A stretch of DNA of 64,000 nt from Colwellia polaris (lineage in GTDB: Bacteria; Pseudomonadota; Gammaproteobacteria; Enterobacterales; Alteromonadaceae). The first letter of the stretch is position 1, and each line of letters starts with the position of its first letter. Shown here piece after piece: positions 36,828 through 46,022 of the stretch. A program made the position numbers and the translations under genes. The notes beneath the pieces are model-generated. The model had not been told where the DNA came from, ran no database searches, and worked only from the letters and a program-made list of their open reading frames with translations. Location of the stretch: contig NZ_NBOE01000005.1 of the NCBI RefSeq assembly GCF_002104515.1, forward strand, positions 1-64,000, given 5' to 3'.

Positions 36828-38417
36828 ATGAAGCCTGCGAAAATCACCAATCAACCCGATATTGTTATGATTTATCAAGAGCGAGAGACTGTTGAGGCTG
36901 CTATTGAACAAATAACAGAGTTGGGTTTAGATTTTAAAACTTACAAGTTTAACCCCAGTAAGTTACATAGCCTAACGGCATTAAAGCCTAAAGTTTTATT
37001 ACTTTCTTCTAATAACATTAAAAACACAATTGAATTCTATATCAATTATTTAGAAGAGTATGAGCAAAATATTGCTGCTCATAGTGCTATTTTGTTGATT
37101 AACAATCGTGAAACCTACCGAGCATATTTAGCTTGTGAAAATGGTTTATTTGATGACTATGCGATTATTAACCCATTAAATGAACCCTATCGCTTAAAGT
37201 TAGTGCTACTAAAAGAGCTAAAGCTGATAGAAGAAAATACAAAAGATGGATTAGACCAACTTGTTAATAACGGTGAAGACGAACTTGCATCTTGTATTGA
37301 ACATGGCATAGCACTTAAAAAAACATTTATTGCAGGTGTTAGCCAATGCGAAAATACTATTCTTAATGCGACTAATACGGCTGTTGAAAATCAAAAAGCT
37401 AAGGCTATTTTACAAAATTTAGTGGGCTTATCTTTAGAGCAAATGAACGATAAAGTTTCAACTCAAATAGAGGGGATTTTAGATCAGCTTCTGGCATTAA
37501 AAGACAATAATGAAGCCGTTAAAGAAAAACTGATACAAAGTGCAACTCAAGATAAAATAGGCGTTAATACTGCGCTGTTAAATGTTGATGAACAAGATAT
37601 AGAGCACTTGCAAACTACATGTTACAAGATTCTTGTTGCTGAACCTTCGGATATGTTTACTCGGGTAATAGATAAAATATTTTCAGACACCTTTTTTAAA
37701 CATGTATTGGTTAATGACGGTAAAGTAGCCCTTGATACAATACATAGCTTTCAACCCGACGTTGTACTATTAGCCTATGATTTACCGACATTAAATGGCA
37801 TTGAAATTACAAAAATTATTCGTGATAAAGGAAACCAAGTCCCGATTATTGCTTACACACAACATCGTGATAGAGAAGCGATAAAACGTTGGTTTCCACT
37901 CGGCTTAAGTGGTTACTTAATTAAACCTTCTAAGAAAAGTGCTATTTTAAAAAGTATTCTTAAGGCCATAAAGTTACCCAATGAAGTACTTGAATATCAT
38001 GAAAAAGATAAAACCAAACTCTTTAAATGGTCGCCTAAATATCTATTAGGTAATAAAGATATTGATGAAAAACATGAGATTATTTTTACCATGTTAAATG
38101 ACTTTTATCATAAAGAAAACAAACAGTCTGCCATTATGCTTGCGCAACATTTATCTTCATACATAGATTTACAATTGTCATCAGAAGAGAGTTTACTTAG
38201 GCAAATAAACTATCCCGATACAGAAAATCATGTAAAAGAACACCAAGAATTTAGAGAAAACTTTAAATCGTTAATCAAGAAGCTAGAACATTATAACGTT
38301 GATTTACAACATAAAATAGCTATGTATATTTTCAACTGGCTCAGTAATCATATATTAAAGTCAGATATATCTATTAAAGACTATGCATTGTCTATTGAAG
38401 ATGAGAGCTTTAGTTGA
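36828..38417 (+). CDS. Pseudo-receiver plus hemerythrin-like signalling protein
   Basis: This 529-residue protein has three parts. Residues 1-140 look like a degenerate receiver-type alpha/beta domain; 150-250 is helical; about 268-390 is a second receiver domain followed by a C-terminal hemerythrin domain (about 400-520). In the second receiver the phospho-accepting Asp is replaced by Ala316 (LLAYDLPTLNG), although the conserved Thr and Lys (YTQHR, LIKPSK) remain. The hemerythrin motifs are DEKHE, SSEES, ENHVKEH and NHILKSD, but the His of the usual HFxxEE motif is Gln449. It may sense oxygen, NO or redox without phosphorylation. No kinase or output domain is adjacent. Confidence 0.85.
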   Translation: MKPAKITNQPDIVMIYQERETVEAAIEQITELGLDFKTYKFNPSKLHSLTALKPKVLLLSSNNIKNTIEFYINYLEEYEQNIAAHSAILLINNRETYRAYLACENGLFDDYAIINPLNEPYRLKLVLLKELKLIEENTKDGLDQLVNNGEDELASCIEHGIALKKTFIAGVSQCENTILNATNTAVENQKAKAILQNLVGLSLEQMNDKVSTQIEGILDQLLALKDNNEAVKEKLIQSATQDKIGVNTALLNVDEQDIEHLQTTCYKILVAEPSDMFTRVIDKIFSDTFFKHVLVNDGKVALDTIHSFQPDVVLLAYDLPTLNGIEITKIIRDKGNQVPIIAYTQHRDREAIKRWFPLGLSGYLIKPSKKSAILKSILKAIKLPNEVLEYHEKDKTKLFKWSPKYLLGNKDIDEKHEIIFTMLNDFYHKENKQSAIMLAQHLSSYIDLQLSSEESLLRQINYPDTENHVKEHQEFRENFKSLIKKLEHYNVDLQHKIAMYIFNWLSNHILKSDISIKDYALSIEDESFS

Positions 38418-38626
38418 TTTACAACAAATGAAGTAACGTAGACTACTAACGGGTGTAAATGTTGGTTATTTTTTTATAGGCCATACTTTGGCTAACTTTG
38501 ACTAACTCTGATTAATTATCGCTATGATCTCTAGTCATAATAATTCTAAGTGTTCAGGCACTTAATTAAGCATAATTGTTAGAATGTGTTTTATAACTTT
38601 TATTTATAATTTTATTTATGACTAAA

Positions 38627-38676
38627 TGATAGGTTCGACATTATTACCTAACTAATGTTGAACCTATCAGTATTTT
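38627..38676. terminator. Terminator between convergent genes
   Basis: The long stem TGATAGGTTC/GAACCTATCA with inner ACATTA/TAATGT pairing is followed by TATTTTT on the plus strand. It can end transcripts from both sides. Confidence 0.8.
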
Positions 38677-38693
38677 TATGACATTTTAGCTCG

Positions 38694-39599
38694 TTAGACT
38701 TTAGCTTGTGTAGTTTGAGTTGCCAGCAAGTTAACTCTTGCACGCAAAAACCTCACCAATACACCTGCGGTAAACAACATTACCAAAGTATATATAGCAG
38801 GTGTAAATGACATTTTATAATTCGCTAATAATGTTAACGCCATAAACATTGATAAGGTACTGTTTTGTAAGCCTACTTCAATAGTAACCGAGGTGGTTTG
38901 TGCGGCATTTAAGCCAAACCAGCGGCTTGAATAATAGCCTAGCGCCATTGTTGAAATATTTAAAATCAGAGACACAGGACCTGTAGCGATAAAAGCGGAT
39001 ACAACAATATCTTGTTGGACATAAGTTAAAAATATTATCAATAAAGTTAAAAACAAAATACCAAACCTAGAAACCAACACTTGGCTGCTGTCAGCAAATC
39101 GAGGAGCAAAAGCCTTAATAAGCATACCTATAGCAATAGGAATAATAGTTAAGCTCATTAAGCTGATAATTGTCGGTATTAGCGGTAATTGAAATGCATT
39201 ACCTTCGCCCATAAAATGCACAAGTGATAAATTTAACACGATAGGAATAGTAAATACGGTAATTAAGCTTGCCACCGCCGTCATGGTAACTGAAAGGGCA
39301 ACATCGCCTTTTGCGATATGTGAAAACATGTTTGACGTTGTACCGCCAGGGCAAAGCACTAACAACATAACACCAACCGCATATTCCGGCTCTAACGGCA
39401 TAACATTAGCAAGCGTAAAGCCAATAATAGGCAGTAATATTAGTTGATTGAGCAAACCAATCGACACAGCTTTAGGGTATTTTACGATACGTTTAAAATC
39501 ATTCGGTACCAGCGATAACCCCATACCCATCATAATCAAAAATATACATACTGGAACCACTTGTGTATTTACAAATGTAACTAATTCTGTGCCTTGCAT
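38694..39599 (-). CDS. Bile acid:sodium symporter (BASS) family transporter
   Basis: This polytopic protein has about 301 residues and nine to ten membrane segments. It shows family features such as LCPGGTTSNMFSHIAKGD and EVGLQNSTLSMF. It imports organic anions with sodium; bile-acid, pantothenate, pyruvate and other substrates are known for the family. ATG 39599 is chosen because GGAG lies six bases before it; in-frame ATGs at 39605 and 39611 are alternatives. It stands alone between convergent and same-strand neighbours. Confidence 0.9.
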   Translation of the reverse strand: MQGTELVTFVNTQVVPVCIFLIMMGMGLSLVPNDFKRIVKYPKAVSIGLLNQLILLPIIGFTLANVMPLEPEYAVGVMLLVLCPGGTTSNMFSHIAKGDVALSVTMTAVASLITVFTIPIVLNLSLVHFMGEGNAFQLPLIPTIISLMSLTIIPIAIGMLIKAFAPRFADSSQVLVSRFGILFLTLLIIFLTYVQQDIVVSAFIATGPVSLILNISTMALGYYSSRWFGLNAAQTTSVTIEVGLQNSTLSMFMALTLLANYKMSFTPAIYTLVMLFTAGVLVRFLRARVNLLATQTTQAKV

Positions 39600-39945
39600 A
39601 TTCATCTCCATTAGAGGCTATTGAACGTTCTTGTTTAAATTTATTTTAATAACTGCGTTAAACTAATCTTGGTTTAACGTTAACTGGCTTAACTCGCTAA
39701 ACGAATAACGACACAGTTACTTGGTATAAATTGCTTTGGCTTGCATTCTTCTCGCTATACTTACTTTCCTATAAATTCAAAATAACGTACTTTTTACTAT
39801 TTTTTGGTTCAACACCCATACCGCGACGGTGTTTGAGCATGTCTCTAGCTATATTTATTAAGCTTTCATTTACCTTTATCTTAATTTTTTTTAGCTTTAC
39901 GCCGTTATCTAAGTAAATTTCTAACAGCAATTATTAAGAGACAAC
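39600..39945. other. Intergenic region, nothing recognised
   Basis: The gap is AT-rich with no convincing gene. A 61-codon plus-strand frame at 39731-39916 is Phe/Leu-rich, has no ribosome site and is probably chance. The region should contain the promoter of the BASS gene. Confidence 0.4.
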
Positions 39946-40878
39946 TTAAGTGTTTATAAAGTTTTCAATCGCAATATTTATCTGGGCAGACTTTTCATGC
40001 ATTAACCAGTGACTCGCATCTTTGAAGCGTTCAATCGTGCAGTTGGGCACATATTGCTCAAGGTTATTTAAATTCTCCACAACAAAGGCTTCGTCTTGTT
40101 CTCCCCATAATATTAAGGTTGGAACATTGACTCGAATATTAGGTATTTTCATTTCACTAACGTGCTTTACTTGCTGGTTTGCCTTCTCATCGCTTTTAGC
40201 AGCAAGTTGCGGCATCGCACGATAGTACTGAAGCATGCCATTAATAACCCCCGTTTGCTGCCAAGCAGCAATATAGTTAGCTTTAGTGTCAGCATTCAAT
40301 ACGGCAGAACCGTCAGCAAAAAGCATTTTCTCACATAAGTATTGGTAATTATTTGCTTGCAATAAATCTTCCGCATTAAGGTCAATTAATTGGTGAATGT
40401 AGTCACTTTTATTACGTTGTAATGGGTTGTTGATCATTTCACGAGTGAAAGTACTTGGGTGCGCTGCATTTAAAATAACTAGCTTATCAATATACTGGGA
40501 ATAAAATGCTGCTAATGGCCATGCAATAGCGCCACCCCAATCATGCGCCACTAATAATACTTTTTGGTTTTGACTTACCGCAGCGATAAATTTACTGAAA
40601 AAGTTAATTAAATTTGGCACCTGATAAAAACTAATATCATCGGGCTTGTCGCTTAAATTATAACCGGGTAGATCGGGGGCAATGACACGATAATTATCTG
40701 AGAAATAGCTCAGTTGATGTTGCCAGGCCTGCCAGTACTCAGGAAAACCATGAAGAAAAACCAATGTGGGCTTGTTGTTGGAATTGTTTTTTTTATTTAA
40801 ATCTGGTTCGGCGCTAACATAATGTATGTTAACACCTTCAATATCTATATAGTGGCTAGTAAGCGACATAGCTGGCAT
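39946..40878 (-). CDS. Alpha/beta hydrolase, epoxide-hydrolase-like
   Basis: The protein has about 310 residues with an alpha/beta-hydrolase fold. HGFPEYWQAWQHQL carries the oxyanion motif, DLPGYNLSDKP follows, the nucleophile Asp is in VAHDWGGAIAW and the base His in DASHWLMHE. This set is typical of epoxide hydrolases, but dehalogenases and other esterases share it. It begins five bases after the nitroreductase stop and is co-transcribed with it. The frame also permits TTG 40881 or ATG 40869 as start. Confidence 0.87.
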   Translation of the reverse strand: MPAMSLTSHYIDIEGVNIHYVSAEPDLNKKNNSNNKPTLVFLHGFPEYWQAWQHQLSYFSDNYRVIAPDLPGYNLSDKPDDISFYQVPNLINFFSKFIAAVSQNQKVLLVAHDWGGAIAWPLAAFYSQYIDKLVILNAAHPSTFTREMINNPLQRNKSDYIHQLIDLNAEDLLQANNYQYLCEKMLFADGSAVLNADTKANYIAAWQQTGVINGMLQYYRAMPQLAAKSDEKANQQVKHVSEMKIPNIRVNVPTLILWGEQDEAFVVENLNNLEQYVPNCTIERFKDASHWLMHEKSAQINIAIENFINT

Positions 40879-40883
40879 CAATA

Positions 40884-41546
40884 TTAGCTAAAAAATTTAA
40901 CGGCATTTGATACAGCTTCTCGTTCGGTACGAGTGGTGTTAACTGCAGCACTTTCGTCAGCGTAACCAAACGACATACCAAATAAAATTCCACGCTGTTC
41001 AGGTAGGTTCAGCGCTGCTTTAACGGGATCTGGAAATTGCCCTAAAGCACCTTGCATACAACATGAAAGACCATGTTCAGCTAATATTAGTGCTAACGAC
41101 TGCGCGTAAATCCCTAAATCAACGGCACCCATAATATCTAGGTATTTGTCCATAGTAAAAAATACGACATGCGGTGCATCAAAAAATTGCCAGTTGCGTA
41201 TCATCGCCATTTGTCGGCCGCGTTTATCCTCTCGAGCGACACCGATTGCGCTATATAAGGCATTTGCAGAGCCAAATTGACGATCGCGATGAATACCTTC
41301 GTATTTGGGTAGCCAGTTAAAGTCTGGGTTTGGCGCTTCGCCTTTCATTACCGTGGCAACAAGATCTTGCTTCAGCTGGTCTTTCATTGCCCCTGAAACA
41401 ACACAGGTTTGCCAAGGCTGCACATTACAGTTAGATGGTGATTGTTGTGCTTGTTCAAAAATAGTATCGAGCAATGCTTGAGAAACAGGTTTATCTAAAT
41501 AAGCACGAGCTGAGTAACGTTTTTCTAATAAAGCAATAACAGACAT
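40884..41546 (-). CDS. Nitroreductase family FMN oxidoreductase
   Basis: This 220-residue protein has the N-terminal motif RYSARAYLDKPVS, the FMN-binding QSPSNCNVQPWQT and the later LSCCMQGALGQFP. Such enzymes reduce nitro compounds, quinones or enones with NAD(P)H. AAGGA precedes the ATG at 41546. It is divergent from the acyl-CoA dehydrogenase gene across a 415-base gap containing a perfect palindrome and the shared motif. Confidence 0.9.
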   Translation of the reverse strand: MSVIALLEKRYSARAYLDKPVSQALLDTIFEQAQQSPSNCNVQPWQTCVVSGAMKDQLKQDLVATVMKGEAPNPDFNWLPKYEGIHRDRQFGSANALYSAIGVAREDKRGRQMAMIRNWQFFDAPHVVFFTMDKYLDIMGAVDLGIYAQSLALILAEHGLSCCMQGALGQFPDPVKAALNLPEQRGILFGMSFGYADESAAVNTTRTEREAVSNAVKFFS

Positions 41547-41739
41547 AACAGAGATCCTTTTTAAAATCGTAAGGTAATTTTATATAGTTAACTTTAACAA
41601 CGAGTTATCACAAACTCGGGGTAAGTTTATCTTGTCATGCTAAAGCTGATATTTTTATAACGCCAATGAATAATTATAATGGCGCTGTATTCAAATAACA
41701 TATACTAGTGGAATAATTGTCACATTTTTATTCGTTATC

Positions 41740-41753
41740 TTGACAATTGTCAA
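41740..41753. promoter_or_regulatory. Perfect 14-bp palindrome, candidate operator
   Basis: TTGACAATTGTCAA lies midway between the divergent nitroreductase and acyl-CoA dehydrogenase genes. TTGACA is repeated at 41771 and ATTGTCA at 41716, so it may overlap -35 elements. It looks like a TetR- or MarR-type operator site. Confidence 0.55.
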
Positions 41754-41834
41754 ATATCATAAAATCAATCTTGACAGCAGTAAAATTATCGATATATTTG
41801 TTTGGCTTGCTGTATACGAATAGTTAATAGTGAG

Positions 41835-41861
41835 TGATTAAAAATATTCATTTGTTTTATA
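41835..41861 (+). promoter_or_regulatory. Shared regulatory motif, copy C (upstream of acyl-CoA dehydrogenase)
   Basis: The core TATTCATTTGTTT is identical to copies A and B. The upstream ATAGTGAGTGATTAAAAA matches copy A (ATAGTGGGTTATTAAAAC) beyond the core. It ends 100 bases before the start of the acyl-CoA dehydrogenase gene. Confidence 0.68.
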
Positions 41862-41961
41862 ACTGCCTTGTGATTAGCATAGAATTTATAAAATCTTACT
41901 AGAAATGATTAAGCGTAAAACAACATAAAGTTTGTTAAAAAATAATTTGGAGAATGACATA

Positions 41962-43758
41962 ATGCCTGAGTATAAAGCACCGATCCGTGATATTAAGTTT
42001 GTTATGAAAGAGTTGTTAAACTGTGATGAGCACTATCAACAACTTGGTTATAGCGATGCAAGCGACGATATGATCGACGCTATTCTTGGCGAAGCAGCAA
42101 AATTTACTGAACAAGTTATAGCGCCGCTTAATCAAATTGGTGACCAACAGGGCTGTACTTGGACCGATGGCGTGGTAACAACACCTGACGGTTTTAAAGA
42201 AGCATACAAGCAATATGTTGAAGGCGGATGGCCAACATTATCACAATCTGTAGAATTTGGCGGTCAAGGCTTACCACATTCACTCAATGGTGCCATTAGC
42301 GAAATGATGTCGGCGGCGAATCACAGTTTTGCCATGTATCCTGGCTTAAGCCACGGCGCATTAGCAACCATTGAAGCGCATGGTACTGACATGCAAAAAC
42401 AACAATTTATGCCTAAGTTGGTTGAAGGTAGCTGGACAGGCACTATGTGCTTAACTGAACCTCACTGTGGTACTGATTTAGGCATGTTACGTACTAAAGC
42501 AGAACTAAATAACGATGGTAGCTACTCGTTAACAGGTACAAAAATATTCATTTCTGCTGGTGAACATGATTTATCTGACAACATTGTCCATATTGTTATT
42601 GCCCGTATTCCAGGTTCTCCTGAAGGTAGTAAAGGTATTTCGCTTTTCATCGTACCTAAATTTAACGTTAACGACGACGGAACTATTGCTGATAGAAACG
42701 GCGTAACTTGTGGAACAATTGAACACAAAATGGGCATTAATGCCAACGCGACATGTGTGATCAATTTTGACAGTGCAAAAGGTTATTTAATAGGTGAAGT
42801 TAACCGTGGCTTAAACTGCATGTTTACTTTTATGAATGCTGCTCGTTTAGGTGTGGCTTTAGAAGGTACTGCGGCAACTGAGGCTTCTTTTCAAGGTGCA
42901 TTAGCGTATGCAAAAGATCGCTTACAAATGCGTTCTATTAGTGGTGTAAAAAATCCTAATGGTCCTGCAGATCCAATTATTGTTCATCCCGATGTACGTC
43001 GTATGCTATTAACGCAAAAGTCGATTGCTGAAGGTGGTCGCGCATTGGTTGCTTATTTATCGCAATTAGTTGATATAACACATGCTGAAAAAGACGCTGA
43101 CAAAGTTGCACAAGCAGATACCAAACTTGCGTTACTTACGCCGATTGCCAAAGCTTTGCTGAGTGAACTTGGTTTTGAGTGTACTAGTCACGGTGTACAA
43201 ATTTTTGGTGGTCATGGTTTTATCAAAGAGTGGGGCATGGAACAACTGATGCGCGATACTAAAATCAGTTGTCTTTATGAAGGCACTACAGGTATTCAAG
43301 CATTAGATTTATTGGCGCGCAAAATTTTAGGGAGTAAAGGGGCTATTTTAAAGCCATTTATGACCGATGTTGGTGCTTTTTGCCAAGCAAACGCAAGCAA
43401 CCCAGCTTTAGCAGAGCATGTTAAAACACTAGCGAGTTATTGTGAACAATGGCAGAGCATTACTGGCGATGTTGGTAAAAAAGCCATGAGTAACCCAGAT
43501 GAAATTGGTGGTGCCTCAGTTGATTACTTAATGTTTGCTGGTTACGTTACTTTGGCCTACTTTTGGGCGCAAATGGCGTCAGTTGCACAAAGTAAGTTAG
43601 CCAGTGGTGCAGATGATGAAGCGTTTTATCAAGCTAAACTTCAAACCTGTGAGTTTTACTTTAAGCGCATATTACCACGCGCACAAGGACACGCAGCCTG
43701 TATTGAAGGCGGTGTAGACTCTATGATGTCTTTAGATAGCGAAGACTTTGCATTTTAA
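41962..43758 (+). CDS. Acyl-CoA dehydrogenase, long DmdC/FadE-like type
   Basis: The protein has 598 residues from ATG 41962, preceded by TTTGGAGA; a TTG ten codons upstream opens the frame but lacks a ribosome site. It shows the substrate loop CLTEPHCGTDLG, SLTGTKIFISAGEHD, and the catalytic Glu in LYEGTTGIQALDLL, plus the extended C-terminal domain. It is of the same subfamily as the 21552 gene. It is monocistronic and carries the motif shared with the catabolic run, so it is probably co-regulated. Confidence 0.94.
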   Translation: MPEYKAPIRDIKFVMKELLNCDEHYQQLGYSDASDDMIDAILGEAAKFTEQVIAPLNQIGDQQGCTWTDGVVTTPDGFKEAYKQYVEGGWPTLSQSVEFGGQGLPHSLNGAISEMMSAANHSFAMYPGLSHGALATIEAHGTDMQKQQFMPKLVEGSWTGTMCLTEPHCGTDLGMLRTKAELNNDGSYSLTGTKIFISAGEHDLSDNIVHIVIARIPGSPEGSKGISLFIVPKFNVNDDGTIADRNGVTCGTIEHKMGINANATCVINFDSAKGYLIGEVNRGLNCMFTFMNAARLGVALEGTAATEASFQGALAYAKDRLQMRSISGVKNPNGPADPIIVHPDVRRMLLTQKSIAEGGRALVAYLSQLVDITHAEKDADKVAQADTKLALLTPIAKALLSELGFECTSHGVQIFGGHGFIKEWGMEQLMRDTKISCLYEGTTGIQALDLLARKILGSKGAILKPFMTDVGAFCQANASNPALAEHVKTLASYCEQWQSITGDVGKKAMSNPDEIGGASVDYLMFAGYVTLAYFWAQMASVAQSKLASGADDEAFYQAKLQTCEFYFKRILPRAQGHAACIEGGVDSMMSLDSEDFAF

Positions 43759-43896
43759 ATAACGCTTAAATGGTTATTTAATAATAGAGTTGGCTTTATC
43801 ATATCAGCAGGATATTAAAGTAGGATAGAGGTAGTAAACATACCGTAATATCCTACTGATTTAACGTTTGATGATGCGATAACGCTAATATATAAA

Positions 43897-43935
43897 AATG
43901 GCGATGATTTACTCTTATAGTAAATTATCGCCATT
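43897..43935. terminator. Strong hairpin between convergent genes
   Basis: The 17-bp stem AATGGCGATGATTTACT/AGTAAATTATCGCCATT has a five-base loop, then CTTGTTTTG on the plus strand. Another inverted pair, AGTAGGATA/TATCCTACT (43820-43857), lies just upstream. Confidence 0.8.
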
Positions 43936-43996
43936 CTTGTTTTGTATCATGTTTTGTACCTGATTCAGTGCTGGTATTTTTTATTAAAAAGTCACT

Positions 43997-44707
43997 TCAG
44001 CGTATCCCGCTAACTAACTCTCTAACTTTTGCTATTGATTTACCGTCAAAAATAAATTCAAAATGCTTAGTTTGAATTGCACTATTAACATAAAGAGGGG
44101 AAAACAAACCCCAGCAAGTAGCATTGTTATTTCTAACTGAATGATAATGAATACCCTGAGCATTATTTTTTTTAAGTTGTGCACCTAATTCTCTGGGCTT
44201 TATATAATCGTCAGACTCATAAATACCTGCAACATCAGTACAATCTATAACCTCAGCACTAAATATGACTTTTAAGCAGCGCATATCTATGGTGTCGTAA
44301 TGCAAGCCGCTAACATTCTTAAAATACTTTTCTTGATGATACAGCGTTTCTTTAATTGCGGTTTCAATGGTATCGGCAAGGTAAAGTATGCCAAAAGTAC
44401 CGTCACTAAAGCGAGAGCCATCTACATTTATGTGCGTAAAAGGGGCAGTAACGTAATTTACACCATCAATGCCAAACGGAATTTCATTACTCGGCAGCAG
44501 CGATAAATCACCCAGTTCATTTAATATTCTCGGGTTTGTTAATGCTTGAATAGCGTAAACGGCATCAAAATCTTCATGACTTATTACATCATCAAAAAGT
44601 GTGATCGGTGGGAACTTTGAATTGACCAAGCGGTACGACACTTTATCGACTAATTTAATGATGTCATTGGGAAGTTTCACGTTACCATTGACCATTGCGC
44701 ATAGCAT
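43997..44707 (-). CDS. RES-domain toxin (NAD+ phosphorylase family)
   Basis: This protein of up to 236 residues has the RES fold: YRLVNSKFPP near the N terminus, GSRFSDGTFGILYLADTIETAIKE with the conserved Arg, Tyr and Glu, and HSVRN...CWGLFSP near the end. RES toxins deplete NAD+ and arrest growth unless bound by their Xre/MbcA-type antitoxin. The gene overlaps the upstream antitoxin gene; the start is ATG 44707 or ATG 44695 (14-base overlap). It is longer than many RES toxins, with about 60 extra N-terminal residues. Confidence 0.9.
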   Translation of the reverse strand: MLCAMVNGNVKLPNDIIKLVDKVSYRLVNSKFPPITLFDDVISHEDFDAVYAIQALTNPRILNELGDLSLLPSNEIPFGIDGVNYVTAPFTHINVDGSRFSDGTFGILYLADTIETAIKETLYHQEKYFKNVSGLHYDTIDMRCLKVIFSAEVIDCTDVAGIYESDDYIKPRELGAQLKKNNAQGIHYHSVRNNNATCWGLFSPLYVNSAIQTKHFEFIFDGKSIAKVRELVSGIR

Positions 44708-45077
44708 CTATGCGTTTAAATACTTCGTATAAAGTGCCAAACTTTCCCGTTGAAATAAGTGCTAGTGGTGAATTACCATTAAAATATGGGTTATTGTTTT
44801 TCATCGCCATAAAACCATAAATGTTGTCTGGGTTTGAAAAAATCATTTTTAACGCTTGATGAATATTAGCGATATAACTAATACGCTCTAGTTGATCGCT
44901 TGATAGCGTTGCACTTTCGTTATTTTGAAAACGATAATAGCTACTTTTGGTTAAACCGAGTATTGCTTGCTTGTCGCTCGCGCTACATTGCCATTTTTCT
45001 AGAATATTACTACCAAGCTTAAATGCCACCGAACTATTGATTTTCGGTGGGGTATTTTGATGTTTTGAAACCGTCAT
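44682..45077 (-). CDS. Xre/MbcA/ParS-type antitoxin
   Basis: This 131-residue protein has an N-terminal Xre-like helix-turn-helix (ILGLTKSSYYRFQNN) and a C-terminal DUF2384 toxin-binding domain (ISYIANIHQALKMIFSN, then a LISTGKFGTLYEVFKRID helix). It neutralises the RES toxin encoded downstream and probably autoregulates the operon. AGGACA precedes the ATG. The antitoxin-first order and overlap are usual for this type II system. Confidence 0.9.
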   Translation of the reverse strand: MTVSKHQNTPPKINSSVAFKLGSNILEKWQCSASDKQAILGLTKSSYYRFQNNESATLSSDQLERISYIANIHQALKMIFSNPDNIYGFMAMKNNNPYFNGNSPLALISTGKFGTLYEVFKRIDAMRNGQW

Positions 45078-45160
45078 TAAATTGTCCTAGTCGCTTTTGA
45101 AAACATAATGTAATTGTAGTCCCAAAATAAACTATTTTCAATTGTTCGTGCTAAATGAAA

Positions 45161-45904
45161 CTAATCGTTTGCCGGTTTTGAATTATTACTTGCCATTAAC
45201 GTTATGGTTTTCTCTGATAAAATTAAAAATATTACCGCTGATATAATGGCAGAGGCAAATATCATACACATAACAATTATTTGATATCTAGCCGCAATTA
45301 ACGGTGAAACACCAGAGAGAATTTGGCCTGTCATCATGCCAGGTATAGACACTAAGCCAACAGCAAATAAAGTATTAATAACCGGTATAGTGGCTGCATT
45401 GAGCGCACTTTTTCTGGCTTGTTGATACGGTATTTTATTACTCATTTCAGCATATAGCCGCTCTGCGCACAAACTAATGCTGTTCATCGCGGTGGCAAAT
45501 ATCATTCCACCTAGCGGGATAATTACTTGTGCTTGATACCAAGGACTTATCGATAATGCTCCTTGGGTAATTAAACATAATGTAAAACCACCACCACAAA
45601 AAATGGCAATAAAGCCATGTTTAAATAACAGTAATCGATAACTGGCAAGGGTGCGTAACGCTATCCAACAAGAAATGCCAACCATAGCGAATAATATTGC
45701 CGTTATTAACCAAGCATTATCCGAAAAAAATATATAACTCAATGCATAGCCAATGAGTAATAACTGTATTAACATTCGAGAAATTGCATAACTCGCTTGT
45801 TTAGCATTTAAAGACCATAAATAGAGAAAAAATAAAGCGACACCTACTGGAATAAAAGCAATAGCAAGGTCGATTAAGCTGATTAATTGCGGTGAATTGT
45901 TCAT
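45161..45904 (-). CDS. fetB: FetB-like UPF0014 ABC permease
   Basis: This 247-residue protein has about seven membrane segments and the UPF0014 signature NTLFAVGLVSIPGMMTGQILSG. E. coli FetB with ATPase FetA exports iron and gives resistance to oxidative stress. No fetA-type ATPase gene is adjacent: upstream lies the divergent HupE gene and downstream the toxin-antitoxin pair. It is either served by a distant ATPase or the operon was split. The family assignment is firm, the substrate less so. Confidence 0.85.
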   Translation of the reverse strand: MNNSPQLISLIDLAIAFIPVGVALFFLYLWSLNAKQASYAISRMLIQLLLIGYALSYIFFSDNAWLITAILFAMVGISCWIALRTLASYRLLLFKHGFIAIFCGGGFTLCLITQGALSISPWYQAQVIIPLGGMIFATAMNSISLCAERLYAEMSNKIPYQQARKSALNAATIPVINTLFAVGLVSIPGMMTGQILSGVSPLIAARYQIIVMCMIFASAIISAVIFLILSEKTITLMASNNSKPAND

Positions 45905-46022
45905 GAGTATGAATAATATTTTTAATGATAAAGCTATTATTTATTATATTTCCAAGAGATACAATTATAGAATTACTCAGGCCAAACTCCTGTTTAAAAG
46001 CATTAATAACAAGGAACATACA

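Noticed and set aside
39731-39916. 61-codon plus-strand hydrophobic ORF
   Set aside because: No ribosome site, Phe/Leu-rich because of T-rich DNA, and no recognisable family.
45897-46022. N-terminal 42-codon extension of the HupE-like protein
   Set aside because: It overlaps the divergent fetB start, does not look like a signal peptide, and a TTG with a good ribosome site follows at 46023.
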